A program made the translations under genes and the position numbers. A stretch of DNA of 64,000 nucleotides, taken from assembly GCA_046160545.1 (NCBI GenBank), contig JBJXGS010000048.1:1-64000 (forward strand). Reading direction: 5' to 3'. This stretch comes from JAEUOS01 sp046160545. GTDB taxonomy: Bacteria; Pseudomonadota; Gammaproteobacteria; Burkholderiales; JAEUOS01. Positions within the stretch are counted from its first letter, which is position 1, and each line of letters begins with the position of its first letter. Positions 8,795 to 15,584 of this stretch are shown here, piece after piece. The notes beneath the pieces were generated by a model. That model ran no database searches. It was not told the DNA's origin and worked only from the letters and a program-made list of their open reading frames with translations.

Positions 8795-11638
8795 ATGACC
8801 CGACGCGCAAACCTGCGAAGACTCCCTGCCGCCCGGCATTCCGGGCGGGCCATGGCGCGCGCCCTGGCCATTGCGGTATTCGTCATGGGCGCCGGCGGCG
8901 TCGCGAAGGCGACCCCGGAGAAAGCGGCGCGCTACTACGAGGACGCACTCAAGCGCTTTGACAAGGATGAACTCGACGCCGCTGTCATCCAGTTGAAGAA
9001 TGCGCTCAAGGAGGACAAAGGCAACCTTGCAGCACACCTTCTGCTGGCCAAGGTGCTGATGCGCAACAGCGAGTACAAGGCGGCAGAGGCCGCCTTCGAA
9101 GAGGCGCTCAAGCAGGGCGTCAACCGTGCCGAGGTCGTCATCCCGTTGGCGCGCATCTACCTGGCGCTGGGGCGTCCGGAGATGGTGATCAGCCGCATCC
9201 TGCCGGCCGGACTGTCGCGCGATGTGCAGGTCTCTGTGCACACTGTGCGCGGCACGGCGTATTTCGAGATGGGCAACGCGCGCGCCGCCGCGCAGGCTTT
9301 CCAGGAGGCGCGCATTCTCGACCCGGGTTCGGCCGTGCCCTTGATCGAGGAGGTGCCGACGCTGCTCGGCACCGGGCAGCGCGAGCAGGCGCGCCAGCTC
9401 GCATCCCGGGCCATCCAGCTGGCGCCGAACAATGCGGCCGCCTGGAACATGCATGCTTCGGTGCTGCACGAGGCGCTCGATGTGGCCGGGGCGCTGGCCG
9501 CCTACAGCAAGGCGCTCGAAATCGACGGCCGGCATACCGACGCACGGGTGGCGCGTGCGGCGCTCTTGATCGACATGAAGCGCGATGCCGACGCCGAAAA
9601 GGACTTGGCGACCCTGGTCAAGAACGCGCCCGATGAGCCGCGCGCCGCCTACCTGCGCGCGCTGCTCGGATCGAAAAAAGGCGACGCAGGCGCAGTCAAG
9701 AAGTCATTGACCGAGGCCGCCCACGTGATCGATTCGATGCCGCCCGGATGGATCAGCGGGCGCGAGCAGCTGGGCATGGTCGCCGCGCTCGCGCATCACG
9801 CGCTGGGCAATACGCAGAAGGCGCGCGACTACCTGGAAGTCATCGTTCAGCGCAATCCGCGCCACCTCCCGGCGCGCAAGCTGCTGGCGTCCATCCATGT
9901 GCAAAGGCGCGACTATGCGCGTGCGCTGCCGCTCCTGGAGGCGCTGCAAAAGGCCCTGCCGGACGACCCGCAGGTCCTGTACCAGTTGGGTAGCCTGTAC
10001 ATGGGGCAGCGCCGCTACGCGCAGGCGACCGATTTCCTCGAGCGTGCCTCGGCACGCCTGAGCACCGCGGACGTGGTCCGCACGCTCGGCTTCAGCCAGA
10101 TCGGGCTGGGGCGCGACGAGCTCGGTCAGGCCAACCTGGAAAAGGTGTTTGCGACCAACGCCGGCGACGCCGATGCCGGCACCGCGCTGGCGATGCTCTA
10201 CATGCGGCGCGGCGAGGCCAAGCGTGCGCTGGCGACCGCCGAAGCGATGGTGAAGAGTAACCCGGGCAACCTGACCGCAGTCAACTTCCTGGGCACGATC
10301 ATGGGCGCCACCGGCGACCGTGCCGGCGCGCGTGCCGCCTACGCGCAGGCGCTTGCCCGCGACCCGGCGTTCCGGCCAGCGGTGCTGAATCTGGTCAAGC
10401 TCGACGTCGCTGAAGGCCGCTTCGACACCGCCCGCCAGCGCCTCAGCGAAATCCTGTCCAAGCGCGATGGCGATGTCGATGCCCTCTATGAACTGGGCCT
10501 GGTCGAGCAGCGTGCCGGCAAGCCGGACCAGGCTGCGCGCCACTTTCGCAAGGCGATGGAATCGCAACGCCGCGACACACGTGCCGGAATGGCATTGATC
10601 GAACTCCTGACAGCCCAGGGGAAGGTCGACGATGCGGTTGCCGCCGCCAAGGAGATGGCGTCCAAATTTCCTGATGCCATCGGCGTGCAGATCGCGCTGG
10701 CGCGCGCTTACATCGTCATGGGCGACCACGGCAGCGCGAAAAGCGTGCTGCACGGCGCCACCCGTTTTGCCGAGTTCGACCCTGATCTGCAGGTATCGAT
10801 CGGCCGCCTGCAGCTGGCAGCTGGCAATGCGGAAGGAGCGGCATACAGTGTGCAAAAGGCCCTGCAGGGGCGGCCGGACGATGTGCAGGCGCTGGTACTA
10901 CTGGTCGATGTCGAGCTGAGACGCCGCAGTGCCGCCGGTATCGATGCGGCGGCGAAGCAACTCGCCACGCGCCATCCCAACCGGGTTGAAACGGCCCAGG
11001 TGGCCGGTGGCATCGCACTATCACGCAACCAGTTTCCGGCCGCCATTGCGGCGTATCGGACCGCGCTTTCGCGCCAGGAGTCGACCGGCAACGCGCTCAA
11101 TCTCGCCAACGCACTGATCGCTTCCGGCGATGTGACCAAGGCGGCGGTTTTTCTGGACGAGTGGGTCAAGAAATTCCCCAAGGACCAGGTCGGGCTGCGC
11201 ACGCTGGCGGAAACCCAGTTTCGCGCCGGGCAACTGCCGGCGGCACGCCTTTCGTACACCCGCGCTTTGGCGGCCGAGCCCGACAACGCGGTGATGCTCA
11301 ACAATTTCGCCAACCTGCTGTTGCGCCTGGGCGATGCCGGTGCCCAGGCCGCCGCCGAACGCGCCGTCAAGCTCGCGCCGGGGAATCCGTCCTTCGCCGA
11401 CACACTCGGCTGGATCCTGGTGCAAAAAGGCCAGACCGAGGCCGGTTTGCGCTATCTGCGCGAGGCGCGTTTAAGGAGTCCCGACAACCCCGAAATCCGC
11501 TTTCATCTGGCCTTCGCACTTTCCAAAGTCGGTCGTCGCGACGAGGCCAAAACCGAGCTTGCAAGCGCCCTGAGTTCCCCGGCACGGCTGGAAAACACCG
11601 CCGAGGTGACCAGCCTGAAGCGGGAATTGGGCCTCTAG
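8795..11638 (+). CDS. prsT: PEP-CTERM system TPR-repeat protein, PrsT type
   Basis: 947 residues. A basic N-terminus and hydrophobic stretch (residues 20-39) form a signal peptide. The rest is a run of tetratricopeptide units, roughly 20-24 helix pairs, from AARYYEDALKRFDKDELDAA to the last repeat near residue 925. Length, signal and opening match the PrsT family found beside exosortase A (XrtA/EpsH) systems, thought to act in export or assembly of exopolysaccharide and PEP-CTERM proteins. The next gene encodes a PEP-CTERM protein, which supports the call. The first ATG is used; a second at codon 20 would start at the hydrophobic core. No exosortase gene is in the window. Confidence 0.88.
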   Translation: MTRRANLRRLPAARHSGRAMARALAIAVFVMGAGGVAKATPEKAARYYEDALKRFDKDELDAAVIQLKNALKEDKGNLAAHLLLAKVLMRNSEYKAAEAAFEEALKQGVNRAEVVIPLARIYLALGRPEMVISRILPAGLSRDVQVSVHTVRGTAYFEMGNARAAAQAFQEARILDPGSAVPLIEEVPTLLGTGQREQARQLASRAIQLAPNNAAAWNMHASVLHEALDVAGALAAYSKALEIDGRHTDARVARAALLIDMKRDADAEKDLATLVKNAPDEPRAAYLRALLGSKKGDAGAVKKSLTEAAHVIDSMPPGWISGREQLGMVAALAHHALGNTQKARDYLEVIVQRNPRHLPARKLLASIHVQRRDYARALPLLEALQKALPDDPQVLYQLGSLYMGQRRYAQATDFLERASARLSTADVVRTLGFSQIGLGRDELGQANLEKVFATNAGDADAGTALAMLYMRRGEAKRALATAEAMVKSNPGNLTAVNFLGTIMGATGDRAGARAAYAQALARDPAFRPAVLNLVKLDVAEGRFDTARQRLSEILSKRDGDVDALYELGLVEQRAGKPDQAARHFRKAMESQRRDTRAGMALIELLTAQGKVDDAVAAAKEMASKFPDAIGVQIALARAYIVMGDHGSAKSVLHGATRFAEFDPDLQVSIGRLQLAAGNAEGAAYSVQKALQGRPDDVQALVLLVDVELRRRSAAGIDAAAKQLATRHPNRVETAQVAGGIALSRNQFPAAIAAYRTALSRQESTGNALNLANALIASGDVTKAAVFLDEWVKKFPKDQVGLRTLAETQFRAGQLPAARLSYTRALAAEPDNAVMLNNFANLLLRLGDAGAQAAAERAVKLAPGNPSFADTLGWILVQKGQTEAGLRYLREARLRSPDNPEIRFHLAFALSKVGRRDEAKTELASALSSPARLENTAEVTSLKRELGL

Positions 11639-11661
11639 AAGTGTCGAAACTTCTTACACTT
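11639..11661. promoter_or_regulatory. Palindrome, candidate activator site for the PEP-CTERM gene
   Basis: AAGTGT (11639-11644) and ACACTT (11656-11661) are perfect inverted arms around 11 bases. The site begins on the base after the prsT stop and is centred about 98 bases before the predicted sigma-54 start. That is a usual place for an NtrC-family enhancer-binding protein. PEP-CTERM genomes often encode such a pair (PrsK/PrsR). The match to that regulator is inference. Confidence 0.5.
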
Positions 11662-11664
11662 GAC

Positions 11665-11681
11665 CGCTCGCGATTCGAGCG
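11665..11681. repeat. Short inverted repeat after prsT
   Basis: CGCTCG and CGAGCG flank the five bases CGATT. It might be a weak 3' hairpin of the prsT mRNA. The following bases (TATTTATG) are only partly T-rich, so termination is doubtful. Confidence 0.35.
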
Positions 11682-11701
11682 TATTTATGTAAGCGATTGA
11701 A

Positions 11702-11714
11702 AATCAAGTGATTT
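11702..11714 (+). promoter_or_regulatory. IHF-like site between palindrome and sigma-54 element
   Basis: AATCAAGTGATTT matches the IHF consensus WATCAA-N4-TTR at every fixed base except the last. It is embedded in a 16-base dyad (AAAATCA-AG-TGATTTT, 11700-11715) in an AT-rich patch, near -40 of the predicted start. IHF often bends DNA between an enhancer and a sigma-54 promoter. Confidence 0.5.
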
Positions 11715-11721
11715 TTATTTC

Positions 11722-11737
11722 TGGCCCCAACCTTGCT
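11722..11737 (+). promoter_or_regulatory. Sigma-54 (RpoN) -24/-12 promoter of the PEP-CTERM gene
   Basis: TGGCCCCAACCTTGCT has GG and GC separated by exactly 10 bases, within the consensus TGGC-N7-TTGCW. Transcription would start near 11748, giving a leader of about 23 bases with an AGGA ribosome site. RpoN control of PEP-CTERM genes is known in other betaproteobacteria. Confidence 0.75.
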
Positions 11738-11770
11738 TATATTCCGTCAAACGAGCATCAGGACTTTCCC

Positions 11771-12739
11771 ATGAAAAACCAGATCAAAGTCGCCGTCGCT
11801 GCATTCACCCTCCTCGCGTCCGGTCAAGGCATGGCTGCCGTGACCTGGACCCTGGCTGGCGGGGCTGCCGGAAGCTACTTCAACGGTGATTCCTGGAGTA
11901 TCGCTACGGCGAACATCTCGGGGACCAGCGCCGGTGGAACGGCCAACCTGGGTGTGACTGCCTACGCGAATACCCAGGGAGCGGACAATTCGGTAGCTGC
12001 CAACTCACAAGGCGTGCAACTGCAGACCCGTACCTCCAATATCAACGGCAGTGGTCTCACCGGCGGTATCCAGAACTACGGGTCGAGCGGCCTTGGCATC
12101 ATCAACCTGGACGCCTGCGGATCTGTCAGCGGCTGCGACGCCAACGAAGGTGCCAACGGTGAACACGCGATGGACAACCATCAGCGTTACGAGATGGCGT
12201 TGCTGAGCTTCGGCAAGGCCACCAACCTCACCAGCCTGCAGATTGGCTGGAATGCCACTGACGACTGCGGAGCGGTCGGCGCTTCGACCTGCACTTCGGC
12301 GATGCACGACTCCGACATGTCAGTCCTGGCCTACACCGGGGGCGGCAATCCGCTGACCAGCCTGTCCAGCAATCTGACCTGGACCCAGTTGCTTTCCAAT
12401 GGCTGGTCGTTGATCGGCAACTTCTCCGATGTTGGTGCCCAGACAGACAACACTACCAGCCTGCTTGCCAGCGCTTCAAACAGGAACGGTGGTACTGGCA
12501 GCAACAATATCTACTCCTCCTACTGGATGGTTGGGGCGTACAACCCCCTTGCCAATCCCGGAGGCACTGGGCCTTTCTCAGTCGATACCGGTTCTGGTCA
12601 GTACGTTGACGGCATGAAATTGCTCAAAGTCGTCGGCGAGACGAGCCCCGGCACAGGCGTGCCTGAGCCAGGCTCCCTGGCGCTCTTCGGCTTCGCTGCG
12701 GCGGGTATCGTCGCGATGCGCCGGCGCCAGAAGGCCTGA
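11771..12739 (+). CDS. Exosortase-dependent surface protein, XDP1-like, PEP-CTERM
   Basis: 322 residues. A signal peptide (about 1-23) opens a Gly/Ser/Asn/Thr-rich mature protein of a very different composition from its neighbours. The C-terminus is a complete PEP-CTERM sorting signal: VPEP at residues 297-300, a hydrophobic helix, then RRRQK. Exosortase would cleave here to release or anchor the protein in the extracellular matrix. The segments EHAMDN-x-x-RYE, SDMSVLAYTG, NGWSLIGNF and SSYWMVGAYNP fit the XDP1 family of XrtA substrates. Four Cys residues (in NLDACGSVSGC and DDCGAVGASTC) could form disulfides. ATG 11771 is chosen for its AGGA site and the signal peptide; an upstream in-frame start falls before the predicted transcription start. 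Confidence 0.88.
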   Translation: MKNQIKVAVAAFTLLASGQGMAAVTWTLAGGAAGSYFNGDSWSIATANISGTSAGGTANLGVTAYANTQGADNSVAANSQGVQLQTRTSNINGSGLTGGIQNYGSSGLGIINLDACGSVSGCDANEGANGEHAMDNHQRYEMALLSFGKATNLTSLQIGWNATDDCGAVGASTCTSAMHDSDMSVLAYTGGGNPLTSLSSNLTWTQLLSNGWSLIGNFSDVGAQTDNTTSLLASASNRNGGTGSNNIYSSYWMVGAYNPLANPGGTGPFSVDTGSGQYVDGMKLLKVVGETSPGTGVPEPGSLALFGFAAAGIVAMRRRQKA

Positions 12740-12753
12740 TCGGCTTTAACTTC

Positions 12754-12798
12754 TGCCAAAACCAGACGGCACCTGCGGGTGCCGTTTGTGTTTTGGCA
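12754..12798. terminator. Double hairpin terminator after the PEP-CTERM gene
   Basis: An inner stem ACGGCACC/GGTGCCGT (12766-12773 and 12778-12785, loop TGCG) lies inside outer arms TGCCAAAAC (12754-12762) and GTTTTGGCA (12790-12798). T-rich DNA follows the inner stem on both strands. It ends the monocistronic gene 15 bases after its stop. Confidence 0.85.
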
Positions 12799-13099
12799 CG
12801 GTGTGTCCTTACGGCTGGCGCCGCGGGAGCGGCTACTGGGTTCCAAGAACCCTCGAGGCGAGCTATCCAAGCAAAGGCAAACGGGCCTGGTACTTGCCAT
12901 TTGCGCCACGAGCCTTCCGCGCTACACGTGATGCAGGTGGTAAGGGCGCGGACGCGCGCCAAGTGATCCAAGGCGCGCCGAGCCCTTGCCAAACAGCGTG
13001 GGGAGCGCCACAGAGCGGACAGGACGCCTGGCCCCGGAGGGCATGCTCATCAGAATGATGCCCGGCGCGCGCGGCGTGCAGCCGCGCTCCAGGTGCTCC
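12799..13099. other. Gap without a recognisable gene
   Basis: About 300 bases lie between the terminator and the end of the ZIP gene. Short open frames here have no Shine-Dalgarno, no conserved motif and the composition of shadow frames. No RNA gene or repeat was recognised. It may be decayed coding sequence. Confidence 0.5.
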
Positions 13100-13870
13100 T
13101 CAATGCGCCAAATGGTGCGTCCCTGCGATCAGCGCGACGCCTGCGCTGACCATCACTATCTGCCAGCCTGATGATTCCGTCTTCGAGCGCCGGTGCATCC
13201 AGGGGATCAGGTCCGCCACTGCGATATAGATGAAGCTCGCTGCCGCCAGCACGACTACGAAGGGCACCAGGTTCGTGGCTGCGTCGAGGGCGAAGTAGCC
13301 GAGCACGCCACCCACGACCGAGGCCAGGCTGGCCAGCGCGTTGTAGAGGAGCGCCCGCCGGCGTGAGTAACCCGCGTTGACCAGCACGATGAAGTCGCCC
13401 GCTTCCTGCGGCACTTCGTGTGCGACCACCGCCACGGTGGTCATCAGGCCCAGCCACGGGTCTGCCAGGAAGGCCGCTGCGATGAGGATGCCGTCGGCGA
13501 AGTTGTGCAGCGAATCTCCGATCAGGATCAATAGCCCACTCTGGCGCGCCTCGTGGGCGTCGAAGCCGTGCTCATGGTCGTGACCGTCGTGCTCGTGGTG
13601 ATGGCTGTGGCGCCACAGCGCGAACTTTTCGAGGAGGAAGAATGCCAGCACCCCTGCCAGGAGCGTCGCGAACAGCGTATGCGGATCCATGCCAGATGTG
13701 AACGCATGCGGCAGCAGGTCAAGGAACGCCGCCCCGAGGAGGGCGCCGGCCGAGAAGCTCACCAGGCGTGGCAGCAAGCTGCCCAGAGCCTGGTAGGCGA
13801 TGAGTGAGGCGAAAAGCACCGACAGGATGCCGCCAGCCGCGGTTGCGGCGATAATGAACGCGAGGGTCAC
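13100..13870 (-). CDS. ZIP-family divalent metal transporter
   Basis: 256 residues with eight predicted membrane helices. A His-rich cytoplasmic loop (about residues 88-107, many H-D-H and H-E-H pairs) lies between helices III and IV. Helix IV has GDSLHNFADGI and helix V has AHEVPQEAGDF, the paired HNFxD and HExPxE motifs that form the binuclear zinc site in ZIP proteins. It would import Zn(II), Fe(II) or Mn(II); the substrate cannot be decided. The start is a GTG at 13870-13868 without a good ribosome site. It is divergent from recR. Confidence 0.92.
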   Translation of the reverse strand: MTLAFIIAATAAGGILSVLFASLIAYQALGSLLPRLVSFSAGALLGAAFLDLLPHAFTSGMDPHTLFATLLAGVLAFFLLEKFALWRHSHHHEHDGHDHEHGFDAHEARQSGLLILIGDSLHNFADGILIAAAFLADPWLGLMTTVAVVAHEVPQEAGDFIVLVNAGYSRRRALLYNALASLASVVGGVLGYFALDAATNLVPFVVVLAAASFIYIAVADLIPWMHRRSKTESSGWQIVMVSAGVALIAGTHHLAH

Positions 13871-13994
13871 GGCACGGTTAAGCGATGCGAGAGGGCGGGA
13901 TTATCCGACACTTTGAATTTGCAGACGCAATTGGATTGCGAAAACCGGGTCGCGTGCAGTTTTCCTGCGCCAGCCGTGTGCAACGCCTACGGTC

Positions 13995-14609
13995 ATGAAG
14001 CCGCCTTCGGCACTAGCCGAACTCATCGACTCCTTGCGCGTCTTGCCGGGTGTCGGACCAAAGTCTGCGCAACGCATGGCCTTTCACCTCTTGCAGCACG
14101 CGCGTGACGGTGCCGGGCGCCTGGCGCGTTCGCTCGACGCCGCGGCCGCACGCATCCGGCGCTGCGCGATGTGCAACACCTTCACCGAAGACGAACTTTG
14201 CGAACTGTGTTCCGCGGGGCGCGACGGGCGTCGCGATGCTGCGATGTTGTGCGTGGTCGAGAACCCAGCCGACTTGGGCATGATGGAACAGACGCACGCC
14301 TACAAGGGCCTCTACTTCGTGCTCATGGGTCGCATCTCGCCGCTGGATGGGATCGGTCCGGCCGAAGTGGGCTTCGAGCATCTGATGGCGCGCGTGTGCG
14401 GGGGCGACATCGTCGAGGTCGTGCTGGCGACCAACTTCACCCACGAGGGTGAAGCGACCGCGCACTTTCTTGCGGAGGCCATCAAGGCCCGCGTGTCCGG
14501 CGTCCGGGTCACGCGACTTGCGCGCGGGGTACCGGTGGGCGGCGAGCTCGAGTATGTCGATCCGGGCACCATCGCCCATGCGCTGCAGGACCGGCGCGAA
14601 TCGTCCTGA
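13995..14609 (+). CDS. recR: Recombination mediator RecR
   Basis: 204 residues, the family's normal length. The helix-hairpin-helix LPGVGPKSAQRMAFHLL is near residues 17-33. A C4 zinc finger (Cys 57, 60, 69, 72) comes next, then a Toprim domain with VVENPADLGMMEQT and the GRISPLDGIGP loop. RecR acts with RecF and RecO to load RecA on gapped DNA. It usually follows dnaX and ybaB; here it stands alone, divergent from a ZIP gene and followed by its own terminator. Confidence 0.96.
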   Translation: MKPPSALAELIDSLRVLPGVGPKSAQRMAFHLLQHARDGAGRLARSLDAAAARIRRCAMCNTFTEDELCELCSAGRDGRRDAAMLCVVENPADLGMMEQTHAYKGLYFVLMGRISPLDGIGPAEVGFEHLMARVCGGDIVEVVLATNFTHEGEATAHFLAEAIKARVSGVRVTRLARGVPVGGELEYVDPGTIAHALQDRRESS

Positions 14610-14617
14610 GGCCAAGA

Positions 14618-14637
14618 GGCGCGACGCGCCGATTTTT
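14618..14637 (+). terminator. Intrinsic terminator of recR
   Basis: GGCGC (14618-14622) and GCGCC (14626-14630) form a short tight stem with a three-base loop, followed by GATTTTT. It lies 9 bases past the recR stop and just before the convergent DUF2486-like gene's end. Confidence 0.55.
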
Positions 14638-14654
14638 CCGTCTGCTGCCTGCCC

Positions 14655-15035
14655 TCAGCGCCGCGTTGCGGTTTCGATTTCTTCTGCGACAGCCTGCGTG
14701 ACCGCGTCACGCACGCTGTCGCTAATTGCGGCCTCCAGGCCGGCGCGCACCCCGGCAACGGCAGCGTCGACCACCTCCGGCATCACCGCGGTGAGGCGCT
14801 CGGCCAGGAGCGCGTCGATCGCGTTGGTGATGCGGCGCAGGACCCGCTCCTCGATGTCCGCGGCAAAAGCTGCGGCCGCTGCAGGCGGCACCTCGAGCTC
14901 CGGGAAGAGAAGATGCGAATCCGGTCCGGCCAGGTCCGGTTGGTCGATTGCCGCGACACCAGGAGGCAGTTCTGTCGGAGCGACCACTTCGGTCAGTACC
15001 GGAATGCCGTCGTCTTCGCGCGGGTCCTGGTTCAT
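14655..15035 (-). CDS. DUF2486-like protein following holC
   Basis: 126 residues. The first half is acidic and Pro-rich (VLTEVVAPTELPPG). The second half is an Ala/Val-rich amphipathic helix region with DIEERVLRRITNAIDALLAE and repeated small helices. In Burkholderia relatives a DUF2486 protein sits right behind holC, and this one fits in place and character; the family call is by context and resemblance. No enzyme motif is seen. ATG 15035-15033 is preceded by a GGGGGAG ribosome site. It may be co-transcribed with pepA and holC. Confidence 0.55.
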   Translation of the reverse strand: MNQDPREDDGIPVLTEVVAPTELPPGVAAIDQPDLAGPDSHLLFPELEVPPAAAAAFAADIEERVLRRITNAIDALLAERLTAVMPEVVDAAVAGVRAGLEAAISDSVRDAVTQAVAEEIETATRR

Positions 15036-15126
15036 CCGGCTCCCCCTGGAGTGCTGACCGGCAGCGACCCTATCGGATGCATATTTCGCCGCGCGGCGCT
15101 CCGTTGCAACTGACGGGCAGGAGCGC

Positions 15127-15555
15127 TCATGTGCGGGCGGCCAGGTCGATATTGTCGATGCGATAGCCGCGGTCTCGGTAAAAGCGGGCCCGCTCGCGCG
15201 CCCGGGCGCGGTCGTCCATGTCGTCGCGTGCGACGATCTCCAGCAGGCGGTCAAAGCGGCTGAACAGGGGCGGTCGCTCCTCATCCAGATTCATGAGGAT
15301 CTCGTGGTGCGGCTCGGCCTCGGGATCCGCTGACAGGAGCACCGGCGTTTCGTCCGCGTGCGCCGCGCCTGCCTGGCAATGCGGCAGGAATCCTGTCGAT
15401 GGCGTGGTCCACAGGAGTGCGTCGAGATTCTTCAAGGTCTGGGCGTCGCGCGAATAGATCAAGAGGCGCTTGCCGCTGTCGCAGGCCTTTTGCGCCAGGC
15501 GTCGCGCCACGGCAAGCTTGTCTGGCGCGTTGAAGTAAAAGCTGATCTCGGTCAT
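15127..15555 (-). CDS. holC: DNA polymerase III subunit chi
   Basis: 142 residues. The opening MTEISFYFNAPDKLAVARRL, the KACDSGKRLLIYSRD segment, LDALLWTTPSTGFLPH and the acidic NLDEERPPLFSRFDRLLEIV are all landmarks of chi. With psi, it links the clamp loader to single-strand binding protein. It lies 29 bases after pepA on the same strand, a conserved order in many proteobacteria. valS, often next, is absent. The C-terminus is a little longer than the E. coli protein. Confidence 0.92.
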   Translation of the reverse strand: MTEISFYFNAPDKLAVARRLAQKACDSGKRLLIYSRDAQTLKNLDALLWTTPSTGFLPHCQAGAAHADETPVLLSADPEAEPHHEILMNLDEERPPLFSRFDRLLEIVARDDMDDRARARERARFYRDRGYRIDNIDLAART

Positions 15556-15584
15556 GGCGTCATGCGCGTCGCCGCTATGATGGC

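Noticed and set aside
8309..9535. Open reading frame continuing upstream of tgt for about 400 codons
   Set aside because: It crosses the Mpo1-like gene and the prsT coding region on the other strand. The tgt family N-terminus is reached at the GTG 8308.
12786..13058. Short ORFs in the gap after the PEP-CTERM gene
   Set aside because: No ribosome site and no motif. Composition is that of noncoding or shadow frames.
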